DNA of 64,000 nt, from positions 1 through 64,000 of the forward strand of contig CAYYID010000016.1 in assembly GCA_964471915.1 (NCBI GenBank), written 5' to 3'. The notes below the pieces were generated by a model. The model saw nothing but the letters and a program-made list of their open reading frames with translations, had not been told where the DNA came from and ran no database searches. The stretch's first letter is position 1, and each line of letters starts with the position of its first letter. The position numbers were made by a program, and so were the translations under genes. The DNA comes from JAIEPW01 sp964471915 (GTDB lineage: Bacteria > Acidobacteriota > Terriglobia > Bryobacterales > Bryobacteraceae). Shown here in pieces: positions 50,239 through 58,482 of this stretch.

Positions 50239-50835
50239 TTACGGAGTAGATCCGGGGGGATCGCTCGCGCCGCGGAGCTGCCAGTTCAGGAACGCATAGG
50301 CGACCTGGAGGTCGCGGCGGACGGTGCTGACGGAGAGTTCGGCGACATCCGCGATCTCCTCGTTGGTAAGTCCCGCGAAGAACTTCATCTCGACCAGGCG
50401 GCCCTTGCGCTCGTCCTCGGCGGCGAGTCTTTCGAGGGCGCGGTCGAGGTCCAGCAGGTCGCAGTCCGCGGCGCCGGCGGCGTCCGAGCCGGGGCTCTCG
50501 AGAGCCTCCGTCAGTTCCAGGCGCACGGCGCCGGAGCCCCGTTTGGCGGCATTGTGCGCGCGGGCGTGCTGCATCAGGATCTGCCGCATGAGGCGGGCGG
50601 CCACGGCGAGGAAGTGGGCGCGGTCCTGCCAGTCGACGCGGGCGCCGGCGGCCAACTGGATCCAGGCCTCGTGCACGAGGGCCGTGGGTTGCAGGGTGTG
50701 ATCGGAGCGCTCGCGAGCCATCTGGCGGGACGCGATGCGCCGCAGTTCGCCATAGGCGAGCGGGAGAAGGGCGTCCAGGGCCGCCGGGCTGCCCCGGCGC
50801 CACTCGAGCAACAGGCGGGTGAATTCCCCTTCCAC
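50239..50835 (-). CDS. ECF sigma factor of the kinase-associated (TIGR02999) type
   Basis: 198 residues. Sigma2: LAYGELRRIASRQMARERSD followed by HTLQPTALVHEAWIQLA; sigma4: LEMKF-type helix, here VEMKFFAGLTNEEIADVAEL followed by SVSTVRRDLQVAYAFLNWQL. The HTLQPTALVHEAWIQL signature defines the ECF group common in acidobacteria and planctomycetes next to Ser/Thr kinases. It lacks a partner anti-sigma; activation by phosphorylation is the accepted idea. The kinase gene starts 139 bases downstream on the same strand. Confidence 0.9.
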   Translation of the reverse strand: MEGEFTRLLLEWRRGSPAALDALLPLAYGELRRIASRQMARERSDHTLQPTALVHEAWIQLAAGARVDWQDRAHFLAVAARLMRQILMQHARAHNAAKRGSGAVRLELTEALESPGSDAAGAADCDLLDLDRALERLAAEDERKGRLVEMKFFAGLTNEEIADVAELSVSTVRRDLQVAYAFLNWQLRGASDPPGSTP

Positions 50836-50970
50836 GGCGGATGGCCAGAGTTTAGCTGAGTTGGGGCGGTGGCTGCACGGCAGTCAGCGCGCTCCGGCAA
50901 GGCGCGTGAACCGGCGGATTCGAAGCAGGAGTCCGCGGGAACCAGCAACCTGAACCAAAGGAAAAACACA

Positions 50971-52008
50971 ATGAACAAGACAACTCACACTTACCATCGG
51001 AGCCGAGCGGGGTTCACCCTCATCGAACTTCTCGTCGTGATCGCCACGGTCCCGGTCCTGATCGGCTTGCTGCTGCCGGCAATCCAGAAGGTCCGCGAGG
51101 CGGCGAACCGCACCGCCGCCAGCAACAACCTCAGGCAGATCGGACTGGCCGCGCACAACTACCAGGACGCGAACCGGACGTTCCCGCCGACGATGGCCGC
51201 GGCGTTGCGGGCCGCAGGCTTTCCGGAGCATGGCGAGTTCGGCGGCATGAAAGCGTCCTCCTACCGGACGACGAAGGAGACCTGGACGCTGGCGCTGAAT
51301 CCCGTGGCCGGGGTGACGGGCTCCGAGACGATTGTCGCGCGCGGGCAGGCGGGAACGCCGGCCATTGCGTTGGAGTACCTGCCGATCGCCCACGCGCCGC
51401 ATGCGGCCGCGGAAATGTTCGCCAACGTCCGCGCCAGCGGGGCGACGGCGATCGCGCAACTGATCGCGCTGGTACCCGGGACGGCGGAGCAGACGCGCCT
51501 GGCGAGCCAGGTGATTCCGTTCCTGAACTCGCCCGGGGTCACGGAGCAAACGGCGGCGCGGCTGCAGGGCCGCGACGGCCGGGTGAGCCTGGCGAGCCTC
51601 ATGGCGGGCCTCGGTGCGCAACCGGGCGGCGGTTCCCTGGCGTCGATCCTCGCCGGGCTGGAAGCGGCGCTGCGCCGGGATCTGCAACTGGGCGTGCTTG
51701 GCGAGAACTGGGAGAGCGTGCCCGGCATCGCCGTTCCGGCGGGAGGATCCGCCGCGCGTTTCTTCAGCTACGAAATGCTGGGCTCGCTGACCCGGACGCT
51801 GGTTCCCGCGGAATCCGCGTCGCAACCGCTGTGCGCGCTGCTGGCGCGGGCGGAGGAGGCGCAGCGGACGGGAGACCGGAAGGGCGAGCAAGCGGCGCTG
51901 CAAGCGTTCCTCGATGCGGTCGCCGCGGCGGTGGCCGCCCGTCCGCCGGCGGTGACGCCCTTGGCCGGGCAAGTGTTGCTAAGCATTGGCGTGGTGTACA
52001 AGTACTGA
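50971..52008 (+). CDS. DUF1559-like prepilin-type protein
   Basis: 345 residues. Prepilin cleavage AG^FTLIELLVVIATVPVLIG with Glu at +5, then PAIQKVREAANRTAASNNLR and QIGLAAHNYQDANRTFPPT, the hallmark of planctomycete/acidobacterial DUF1559 pseudopilins. The rest (51200-52000) is Ala/Gly-rich helical and lacks the usual C-terminal W-motif, so it is a divergent member. ATG 50971 follows AAAGGAAAAA. Divergent from the sigma gene. One substitution stands out: IATVPVL in place of the canonical IAIIAIL. Confidence 0.78.
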   Translation: MNKTTHTYHRSRAGFTLIELLVVIATVPVLIGLLLPAIQKVREAANRTAASNNLRQIGLAAHNYQDANRTFPPTMAAALRAAGFPEHGEFGGMKASSYRTTKETWTLALNPVAGVTGSETIVARGQAGTPAIALEYLPIAHAPHAAAEMFANVRASGATAIAQLIALVPGTAEQTRLASQVIPFLNSPGVTEQTAARLQGRDGRVSLASLMAGLGAQPGGGSLASILAGLEAALRRDLQLGVLGENWESVPGIAVPAGGSAARFFSYEMLGSLTRTLVPAESASQPLCALLARAEEAQRTGDRKGEQAALQAFLDAVAAAVAARPPAVTPLAGQVLLSIGVVYKY

Positions 52009-52090
52009 AGTTCCTTCCGCCCGGGAGCCGGCCTTGCCGCGCGCCCGGGTTTCAATCCATCAACCCAACCAAATCAGGAGAGACAAACAA

Positions 52091-52489
52091 ATGCGAATTC
52101 GACACATGCTATTCGTGTGCGCGGCGACGGTACTGCTGGCCGATGCGCCGCTCAAGGAGGTGCTGGGTCTGAGCATGGACCAGGCGCGGGAGGTGACGGC
52201 GATCCAAGCCAAGTACCAGCAGCCCTATGCGGCGAAGCGTGGCGAGCGCAACGCGCAGATGCGCAAGCTGCGGCGGGCCCGGATCGCCAATGACAGCGCC
52301 GCGGTCGCTCGCGAAGAACCGGTAGCCCGGCGACTGCACGATGAAATGATGGCCATTCAGGCGAAGGAGGATGCGGAGATCCGGCGGTTGCTGAACGCGG
52401 AGCAGAATAAGAAGTTCGACGCGCATCTCGAACTTCGCCGCAATATGGCCGGGTCGAGCCGGGACGACAAGGAGTTCACCGGGCGGTAG
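52091..52489 (+). CDS. Small secreted helical protein (Spy/CpxP-like)
   Basis: 132 residues, signal peptide MRIRHMLFVCAATVLLADAP. The mature part is helical with charged heptads (SMDQAREVTAIQAKYQQPYA, EEPVARRLHDEMMAIQAKED, LNAEQNKKFDAHLELRRNM), like periplasmic Spy/CpxP-type proteins with an L(T/S)xxQ motif near the front (LSMDQA). Preceded by AGGAGAGACAAAC. It may respond to envelope stress; no metal ligands. A 14-bp palindrome GCCCGCCGGCGGGC (52507-52520) follows the stop without a T-run. Confidence 0.65.
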   Translation: MRIRHMLFVCAATVLLADAPLKEVLGLSMDQAREVTAIQAKYQQPYAAKRGERNAQMRKLRRARIANDSAAVAREEPVARRLHDEMMAIQAKEDAEIRRLLNAEQNKKFDAHLELRRNMAGSSRDDKEFTGR

Positions 52490-52583
52490 GTTGTGTTCCG
52501 GTCTCTGCCCGCCGGCGGGCCGCCAGGGTCCGCCGGCACGCCCCGCTCGGTGCCTGCGCTTCCGCCGGATCGCGTCGTGACCG

Positions 52584-55274
52584 TCACTCGTTCCGGAGCG
52601 CCGCCGCCGGATCCAGCCGCGCCGCCCGCCACGCGGGCAGCCAGGCGGCAACCAACGCGCACCACCCCAAGCCCAGCACCGCGATCGCGATGCTCGCCGG
52701 ATCCAACGGGTCCATCCCGTGCAGCAACTGCTTTCCCACCAGCCGCGCCGCGCCCCACAGCAGCGGGCCTCCGACCAGCAGCCCCACCGCCGCCAGCGCC
52801 AGCCCTTCGCGCAAGACCAGCGACAGCACCTGGCCCTGCGACGCCCCCAGCGCCATCCGGACCCCGATCTCGCCCTTCCGCCGCGCCACCGAGTACGAGA
52901 TCACCCCGTACAGCCCGATCGCCGACAGCAACAGCGCCAGGCCGCCAAAGGCTCCGCACAGATAGGCGAACAGCCGCTCCTGGCGCAGGCCTTCCGAGAT
53001 CTGCTGCTCCATGGTCAGCACGCGGATCATCGGCAGGTCCTTATCCAGGCGCGCGAGCGCCTCGCGGATCCCGCTCAAGGCAGCCGCCGGCGGTCCCGCG
53101 GTGCGCACCATGACGGTGGCGGAGCCGGTCTTGGCCGGGTCGAACGGCTTGTACACCACGTCGGGACGCTCGGTGAGGCGGTTGTACATCGCGTTCGACA
53201 CGATCCCCACTACCTCGTACCGCGGATCGTCCTCCATCTCGCCCAACCGGACCCGCTTCCCCAGCGCCGCGGCGCCGCCCAGCTTAGCGGCGAGGTCCTC
53301 GCTCACCAGCACCGGCCGCGCGTCGCTTGCGGCGTCCGCCGCGGTCAGCCATCGCCCGGCAGTAAGCCGCAACCCGAGCGCCGGGAAGAACTCCGGCGTC
53401 ACCTGATTCAACGCGACATTCACCGGCGCCGCCAGGCCCGGGGCGCGGACCGCCCCCCAGAACCCGCCGGTGTTCATCATGCGAATCGACGCCAGGCCCG
53501 CCGCCGTCACTCCCGGCGCGGCGGGCAACTGCCGCTCCAGCGCCGTATAGAACTGCGCCAGCCGCTCGTCCGTGTATCCGGACTCGCCCGGCGCGAGGTC
53601 GAACAGCAGCAGATTCGCCCGGTCGAAACCGGCATCGATATTCCGGATCCCGCCCAGGTTGCGCGCAAACAGCGCCGCCGCCGCCACCAGCAGCAAAGTC
53701 AAAGCCACCTGCGCGGCCACCAGCACGCGCGCCGCCGTCCACCGGCCCGGCGCTTTGCCGGAACTGACCGGACCTTCCTTCAGCGACGGCGCCGCATCCA
53801 CCCGCGAAGCGCGCCACGCCGGATACAGGCCGAACACGAGCAGCGCCGCCAGCGAGGCCGCGCCCGCCGCCGCCAGCATCCGGCCGTTGATGGCGACGTC
53901 CGGCAGCCGCGAGAAATCCCCGGACGGCACCAGCGCGATCAGGACGTTCGCGGTCATCGCCGCCACCCCTACGCCCAGCACGCCGCCCAGCACCGCCAGC
54001 CACGCGCTTTCGGCCAGCATCTGCGCCAGCAGCCGTCCCCGGCTGGCCCCCAGCGACACCCGCAGCGCCAGTTCCTTCCGCCGCGCCGTGCCGCGCGCCA
54101 GCAGCAGGTTGGCGATGTTCGCGCAGGCGATTAACAGCACCAGCCCCACCATCGGCAGCAGCACCAGCAGGGGTCGGCGGAACTGGCGCTCCACGGTGGC
54201 GATGCCCCGCTGCGCGGGGTCCAGGCGTAGGCGCGGCCCCGGCCCCTGCTCCGGCTCGGCGGTCCAGGTGGACCGGAAGACGCTGTCCAATTGCTCGGCC
54301 AGCGGTTCCGCGGCGGCGCCGGTTGTGCGCCGCGCGATCATCTGCACCCACCACATCCGGGCGTCGTGGAAGAAGTCGCGCCGCCCCGCTTCTCCAGCGA
54401 TCCAGACGCCCTGCCGCAGCGGCACATACAATTCCGCCGGATCCCCCAGCCCGATGCCCGCGAAGTCTTCCGGCAGCACGCCGATCACCTCGTGCAGTTC
54501 GCCGCTGATTCTCACCGCGCGGCCCAGCGCCTGCGGATCCGCGCCCATCTGCCTGCGCCAGAAGCTGTCGGCCACCACCACCGTGCGCGCCGCGCCGGCG
54601 GCGTCGTCGGCCGCCGCGAATAGCCGTCCCGCCTGCGCCTGCACGCCCAGAACCGCGAAGAAGTTCGCCCCCACCGGACGCTCCTCCACCGCGCTGGACC
54701 GCCCGGCGTAGCTGGCGCTCACGCGCTGGGTGTAGCTATACGGCGCGATCTCCGCGCGGCCCGCCGCCACCCTCCGCACCTCCTCGAACGCGGCGTAGGA
54801 GAAGAAGTCGCCCACTTGGCCGCCATCGGCGGATTTGTAAACCGACCCCGCCGCGAAGTCCGTGAGATTGCGGTCCAGTCCGGCCGAATGCCACACCACC
54901 AGCGACAGCCGCTGCGGCTCCGGCACCCCCGGCAGCGAGCGCCACAACACCAGATCCATCAGCGAGAACAGCGCCGTGTTCGCGCCAATCGCGAGCGCCA
55001 GCGACAGCACCGCCGCCGCGGTTACTACCGGCGACTTGCCGAGCATCCGCCAGCCGATGCGCAGGTCCCGTCCGAAGGTGCTCCAAAGCTGCCAGCGGCG
55101 CTCGTCGCGGCACTCGTCCTTTACCTGTTCCACGCCGCCGAACTCCAGCCGGGCTTTGCGCCGGGCTTCGGTCAGGCTGAGGCCTTCGCGCTGGAAGTCC
55201 TCCACCAATTGCTCGAAGTGACCGGCCAGTTCGCGATCCAGATCCGCTTCCGCTTTTTTCCAGGGCCAGCGCAT
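52584..55274 (-). CDS. ADOP-type orphan MacB/FtsX-like permease
   Basis: 896 residues from the ATG at 55274 (MRWPWKKAEADLDRELAGHF). N-terminal ~80-residue prefix domain (LSLTEARRKARLEFGGVEQV), then MacB_PCD (SPVVTAAAVLSLALAIGANT to about 300), FtsX permease (PLLVLLPMVGLVLLIACANI), second membrane-periplasmic unit and a final FtsX domain (LFAYLCGAFGGLALLLSAIG, MALGASQGQVLSLVL). This duplicated permease without an adjacent ATPase is the acidobacterial ADOP family, whose cargo is unknown. It follows the PadR gene by 10 bases. In-frame ATG at 55319 overlaps PadR and is less likely. Confidence 0.92.
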   Translation of the reverse strand: MRWPWKKAEADLDRELAGHFEQLVEDFQREGLSLTEARRKARLEFGGVEQVKDECRDERRWQLWSTFGRDLRIGWRMLGKSPVVTAAAVLSLALAIGANTALFSLMDLVLWRSLPGVPEPQRLSLVVWHSAGLDRNLTDFAAGSVYKSADGGQVGDFFSYAAFEEVRRVAAGRAEIAPYSYTQRVSASYAGRSSAVEERPVGANFFAVLGVQAQAGRLFAAADDAAGAARTVVVADSFWRRQMGADPQALGRAVRISGELHEVIGVLPEDFAGIGLGDPAELYVPLRQGVWIAGEAGRRDFFHDARMWWVQMIARRTTGAAAEPLAEQLDSVFRSTWTAEPEQGPGPRLRLDPAQRGIATVERQFRRPLLVLLPMVGLVLLIACANIANLLLARGTARRKELALRVSLGASRGRLLAQMLAESAWLAVLGGVLGVGVAAMTANVLIALVPSGDFSRLPDVAINGRMLAAAGAASLAALLVFGLYPAWRASRVDAAPSLKEGPVSSGKAPGRWTAARVLVAAQVALTLLLVAAAALFARNLGGIRNIDAGFDRANLLLFDLAPGESGYTDERLAQFYTALERQLPAAPGVTAAGLASIRMMNTGGFWGAVRAPGLAAPVNVALNQVTPEFFPALGLRLTAGRWLTAADAASDARPVLVSEDLAAKLGGAAALGKRVRLGEMEDDPRYEVVGIVSNAMYNRLTERPDVVYKPFDPAKTGSATVMVRTAGPPAAALSGIREALARLDKDLPMIRVLTMEQQISEGLRQERLFAYLCGAFGGLALLLSAIGLYGVISYSVARRKGEIGVRMALGASQGQVLSLVLREGLALAAVGLLVGGPLLWGAARLVGKQLLHGMDPLDPASIAIAVLGLGWCALVAAWLPAWRAARLDPAAALRNE

Positions 55275-55284
55275 GTCGATTCTC

Positions 55285-55611
55285 CTACGACTCCAGCACC
55301 CATTCGATCGCCCGCGCATAGCGCTGCCATTGCTCGCGCTCGGCCGTCAGTTGCTCCAGCCCGGCGGCGGTCAGCGAGTAGAACTTCGCCATCCGCCCTG
55401 CTTCCGACTCCTTCCATTCCGACGCGATGAGCCCCTTGCGCTCCAGCCGGTGGAGCGCCGGGTACAACGAGCCCTGCTGCACCGACAGGGTTTCGCGCGA
55501 CGAGTTCAGGATCCGCTGGGCGATGCCGTAGCCGTGCAAGGGTTGCGCGGCCAGCGTTTTCAGAAGCAGGAGGTCGAGGGTGCCCTGGAGGAGATCGGTC
55601 TTTTTTTCCAT
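55285..55611 (-). CDS. PadR-family transcriptional repressor
   Basis: 108 residues from the ATG at 55611. PadR winged helix: DLLQGTLDLLLLKTLAAQPL, HGYGIAQRILNSSRETLSVQ, QGSLYPALHRLERKGLIASE, and ...GRMAKFYSLTAAGLEQL wing. Small PadR proteins of this type usually repress the adjacent permease operon. The start lies ten bases from an inverted repeat that fits a PadR operator. A much longer open frame upstream to 55893 crosses that region and has no similarity. Confidence 0.92.
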   Translation of the reverse strand: MEKKTDLLQGTLDLLLLKTLAAQPLHGYGIAQRILNSSRETLSVQQGSLYPALHRLERKGLIASEWKESEAGRMAKFYSLTAAGLEQLTAEREQWQRYARAIEWVLES

Positions 55612-55620
55612 AGGTTGACT

Positions 55621-55653
55621 ATCTACATATAAGTACATTCTTGGTATGTAGAT
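55621..55653. promoter_or_regulatory. PadR-type operator before the padR-ADOP operon
   Basis: ATCTACATA (55621-55629) and TATGTAGAT (55645-55653) are perfect inverted repeats around a 15-base, AT-rich spacer that itself contains TACATT. PadR proteins recognise ATGTA/TACAT half-sites. It lies 10 bases upstream of the padR start, suited to autorepression. Confidence 0.65.
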
Positions 55654-55729
55654 TGTCAAGGGTTCGAATGGAAATTTTGGGGCTGCGGAGCTTACGTCCG
55701 CGGCGGTTTGGGCGTACACTCGCGTTTCT

Positions 55730-56293
55730 ATGTCCTCCGGGATCCCCGAATTGCTCGCCGAGTTCCAGCGGAACCGCGAGGAGGCCGACGCAGTGACGGC
55801 GGGCCTCGACCAACGCCAGTTCGCCTGGCGGCCCGCTCCGGGCGCCTGGTCGATCGGCGAGTGCTTCGCGCACCTGAATGCCGTGAACGGCATGGATCTG
55901 CCGTTGCTGGAGCAGGCGCTCGCAAAGGCGCGGCAGGAAGGCTGGCGGAGTTCGGCGCCGCTGCGCTACGGCCCGCTGGAGGGCTGGTTCGTGCGGACCA
56001 TGGAGCCCCCGCCCAAGCGCCGCTTTCCGGCTCCGGCGCAGTATCTCCCGCCGGCGGACACGCCGCTGGCGGAGACCATGGCCGAGTTCGAGCGGATCCT
56101 TGGGGCGCTGGAGAAACTGCTCGCCGGGGCCGAGGGCCTGGATCTGCGGCGGGCCAGAATCGCGATGCCGGCGCTGAAGTTGTTGAAGATGAGTGCCGGT
56201 GCGCGGTTTGCGCTCATCGCGGCCCACACGCGGCGGCACCTGTGGCAGGCGCGGCAGGTCCGCGAGCGGGCGGATTTTCCAAACGCCGCCTGA
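55730..56293 (+). CDS. DinB-family protein
   Basis: 187 residues of the DinB/YfiT four-helix bundle. Motif: GLDQRQFAWRPAPGAWSIGE then CFAHLNAVNG (first His), and the last helix SAGARFALIAAHTRRHLWQA with two further histidines, giving the three-His metal site. Members often act as thiol- or small-molecule-S-transferases or metal-dependent enzymes; none has been assigned here. Its start is divergent from padR with 118 bases between them. Confidence 0.85.
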   Translation: MSSGIPELLAEFQRNREEADAVTAGLDQRQFAWRPAPGAWSIGECFAHLNAVNGMDLPLLEQALAKARQEGWRSSAPLRYGPLEGWFVRTMEPPPKRRFPAPAQYLPPADTPLAETMAEFERILGALEKLLAGAEGLDLRRARIAMPALKLLKMSAGARFALIAAHTRRHLWQARQVRERADFPNAA

Positions 56294-56395
56294 GAGCGTC
56301 AATGCTCAAGCGATCAACCGGCGAAGACCCGCGCCCGGCGGCCAACCCCTGATCCCGGTACACCCAACTGCCGATCCACCCGTTTGAGATAACGG

Positions 56396-57013
56396 ATGGC
56401 GCAACTTTTCGGCCGGCCCCGGGTTCCCCAGGATGTGGAAGCCGTGGCGGCAATGGAGCACGACGCGAGGTTGATGCTCCAGGTGCGGGCGGGCGACGAA
56501 ACCAGCTTCGCCCTGCTGCTGGAGCGGCACCGCGCCCCCGTGATCCGCTACATGTACCGCATGGTGCAGGATCAGGGCGCCGCCGAGGAACTGGCCCAGG
56601 AGGTCTTCCTGCGGGTCTACAAGTCGCGCGAGACTTACGAGCCGGCGGCGAAGTTCACCACCTGGCTATACAGGATCGCCACCCATCTGGCGCTGAACGC
56701 CATCCGGGACGGCAAGCACGAGCGGCGGGAGGTGCGGCTGGACAGCCAGCCGGAGGAAGCGCCGGTGCGGCAGGTGGCGGACCGGGGTCCGACGGTGGAA
56801 CAGCATCTGGTGCGCGAAACCCGGCTGCGGGAGGTCCGCGACGCTATCCAGGCTCTCCCGGCCAAGCAGCGGACGGCAGTAGTGCTGCACAAGTACGAAG
56901 GCTGCGACTATGCTGGGATCGCGCGCACGCTCGAGTGCTCCGAGTCGGCGGTAAAATCACTTTTGTTCCGTGCCTATGAAACCTTGCGGGCGCGGCTGGC
57001 GCATTTAGCTTAG
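56396..57013 (+). CDS. RpoE-like ECF sigma factor
   Basis: 205 residues. Sigma2 region: DETSFALLLERHRAPVIRYM, YRMVQDQGAAEELAQEVFLR and TWLYRIATHLALNAIRDGKH. Sigma4: LREVRDAIQALPAKQRTAVV, LHKYEGCDYAGIARTLECSE and SAVKSLLFRAYETLRARLA. A start at 56453 (MEHDARLM) is also possible and is closer to a GGAAG. Followed 17 bases later by its membrane anti-sigma factor. Stress-type extracytoplasmic sigma factor; controlled regulon unknown. Confidence 0.93.
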   Translation: MAQLFGRPRVPQDVEAVAAMEHDARLMLQVRAGDETSFALLLERHRAPVIRYMYRMVQDQGAAEELAQEVFLRVYKSRETYEPAAKFTTWLYRIATHLALNAIRDGKHERREVRLDSQPEEAPVRQVADRGPTVEQHLVRETRLREVRDAIQALPAKQRTAVVLHKYEGCDYAGIARTLECSESAVKSLLFRAYETLRARLAHLA

Positions 57014-57029
57014 GGGAAGGGGGAATCGC

Positions 57030-57494
57030 ATGGACTGCCTGAAGAACAGCGACATCGGCGAAGAGATCCTGCTCGATTACACCTCGGGATCCCTGAGCGC
57101 GGACCGGACGGCCGAGCTGGAGCGGCACCTGGCGGCGTGCGCGGCCTGCCGCGAACTCGTGGCCGCCCAAAAAGAACTGTGGCTGACGCTCGACGCCTGG
57201 GAGGCGCCGGAGCCTTCGCCGCATTTCGATGCGCGGCTGCGGGAACGGATCGCGGCCCAGCCGCGGGCCTGGTGGAAGAACTTGTTCGCGTGGCGGCCGC
57301 TGGCGACGGCGGCAGCCGCGGCGGCGGTGGTGGCGGTGGGCCTGTTCGTGTGGCCCGCCGGCGCTCCCGCGCCACAACCTGCCGCGGGGGTGCGCCCGGA
57401 GATCGTGCGCGCCGAAGCGGTAAACGTGGAGGTGGTGGAGCAGACGCTGGAGGATCTGGAGATCCTCACCCCGGTGTCTACTCGCACCATATGA
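57030..57494 (+). CDS. Membrane anti-sigma factor with zinc-finger (ZAS) domain
   Basis: 154 residues. N-terminal ZAS domain has the ligands His-x3-Cys-x2-Cys in ELERHLAACAACRELVAAQ. Membrane helix PLATAAAAAAVVAVGLFVWP at about 90-110, then a short outside part (RPEIVRAEAVNVEVVEQTLE). It should hold the preceding ECF sigma factor at the membrane and release it on an envelope signal. Strong GGGGAAGGGGG leader. The stop is one base before the next ATG. Confidence 0.88.
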   Translation: MDCLKNSDIGEEILLDYTSGSLSADRTAELERHLAACAACRELVAAQKELWLTLDAWEAPEPSPHFDARLRERIAAQPRAWWKNLFAWRPLATAAAAAAVVAVGLFVWPAGAPAPQPAAGVRPEIVRAEAVNVEVVEQTLEDLEILTPVSTRTI

Positions 57495-57495
57495 G

Positions 57496-57927
57496 ATGCG
57501 CGTTTTCGCGTTGCTGATCCTGGCGTTGGGAGCGCTGCTGCCCGCAGCCGCGCAGGTCCGTCCCCGGCGGACGGCGCAGACCGCTCCGCCGCGCGTGATC
57601 CGGGAAGTGGAACGCTTCCAGCGGATGGCGCCCGAGGAGCGGCGCCGCGAACTGGACAAGCTGCCGCCCGCCCGCCGCCGCCAGATCGAGGAACGGCTCG
57701 GCCGCTTCAATAACCTCACTCCGGATCAGCGCGACCAGTTGCGCGACCGCTTCCAACGCTTCCAGCGCCTGGCGCCGGAGCGCCAGGCCGCGGTGCGCGA
57801 AGAACTCCGCCGGTTGCGCGGGATGCCGCCCGCGGGCCGCCAGCGGCGGCTGCGGAACCTGCGCGGCTTCAGTCCGGAAGAACGGGAGATCCTCGAAGAG
57901 GTTTCCGGGCGTCCGCCGGACTTCTAA
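57496..57927 (+). CDS. DUF3106-like secreted Arg-rich protein
   Basis: 143 residues with a signal peptide (MRVFALLILALGALLPAAAQ). The rest is highly basic and repetitive: RFQRMAPEERRRELDKLPPA, RRRQIEERLGRFNNLTPDQR, FQRFQRLAPERQAAVREELR. This L/M-x-P-E/D-x-R repeat (four copies) is the DUF3106 pattern. Coupled to the sigma/anti-sigma pair, it is likely a target or sensor partner of the same envelope response. No enzymatic motif. Confidence 0.78.
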   Translation: MRVFALLILALGALLPAAAQVRPRRTAQTAPPRVIREVERFQRMAPEERRRELDKLPPARRRQIEERLGRFNNLTPDQRDQLRDRFQRFQRLAPERQAAVREELRRLRGMPPAGRQRRLRNLRGFSPEEREILEEVSGRPPDF

Positions 57928-57939
57928 GGGTCTCGTACG

Positions 57940-57967
57940 CTGACCCGCGGCGAGCCTCCGCTATACT
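57940..57967 (+). promoter_or_regulatory. Possible promoter of the DUF2203 gene
   Basis: -10 TATACT (57962-57967), 10 bases before the ATG, with a -35-like CTGACC (57940-57945) 16 bases upstream. The leader is very short. Confidence 0.4.
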
Positions 57968-57977
57968 GCGGAGTGGG

Positions 57978-58418
57978 ATGTCCCGCTACTTCACCCGCAA
58001 CGAGGCCGAGGCGCTGCTGCCGGAAATCGACACCGCGCTGCGCACCGCGCTCCGCCTCCGCGCCGAGAACCGGCAGGCCGGCGAGGAACTCAACCAGGCC
58101 ACCCAGCGCATCCACATGATGGGCGGCACCCGCGTGCGGCCCTCGGCCATCCTTTCGCTGCGCGCCAAACGCGACACCGCCGCGGCCGGCTGCCAGGAGG
58201 CCGTGGAGCAGGTGCAGGCCCTCGGCTGCCTGATCAAGGACCTCGACATCGGCCTGGTCGACTTCCCCACGCTGTTCCGCGGCCAGGAAGTGTACCTGTG
58301 CTGGAAGCTCGGCGAACCCGCCATCGAGCACTGGCACGGCGTCGACGAAGGCTTCGCCGGGCGCAAGGCCATCGACGACGAGTTCCTCGAGCACCATCGC
58401 GGCGAGCGGGAAAATTGA
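57978..58418 (+). CDS. DUF2203 protein
   Basis: 146 residues. The DUF2203 pattern is clear: YFTRNEAEALLPEIDTALRT, LIKDLDIGLVDFPTLFRGQE, VYLCWKLGEPAIEHWHGVDE and GFAGRKAID. Cytoplasmic, no metal-binding cluster seen. Often near cell-division or iron-related genes, but its function is not known. The neighbouring DUF507 gene has its own promoter overlapping this stop. Confidence 0.85.
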   Translation: MSRYFTRNEAEALLPEIDTALRTALRLRAENRQAGEELNQATQRIHMMGGTRVRPSAILSLRAKRDTAAAGCQEAVEQVQALGCLIKDLDIGLVDFPTLFRGQEVYLCWKLGEPAIEHWHGVDEGFAGRKAIDDEFLEHHRGEREN

Positions 58419-58444
58419 CACCCCCGGAAGCCGCCCGATACACT
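58415..58444 (+). promoter_or_regulatory. Sigma-70-type promoter of the DUF507 gene
   Basis: TTGACA (58415-58420), 18-base spacer, TACACT (58439-58444). Identical hexamers and spacer to the rplM promoter; the -35 overlaps the DUF2203 stop codon. Confidence 0.7.
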
Positions 58445-58482
58445 AACTCAGAGATCTGTTTCAGGCTTGCGATCGGGAGAGG

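Noticed and set aside
52507..52520. GCCCGCCGGCGGGC palindrome as a terminator between convergent genes
   Set aside because: No loop of adequate size and no T-run; palindromes of this kind are frequent at this GC content.
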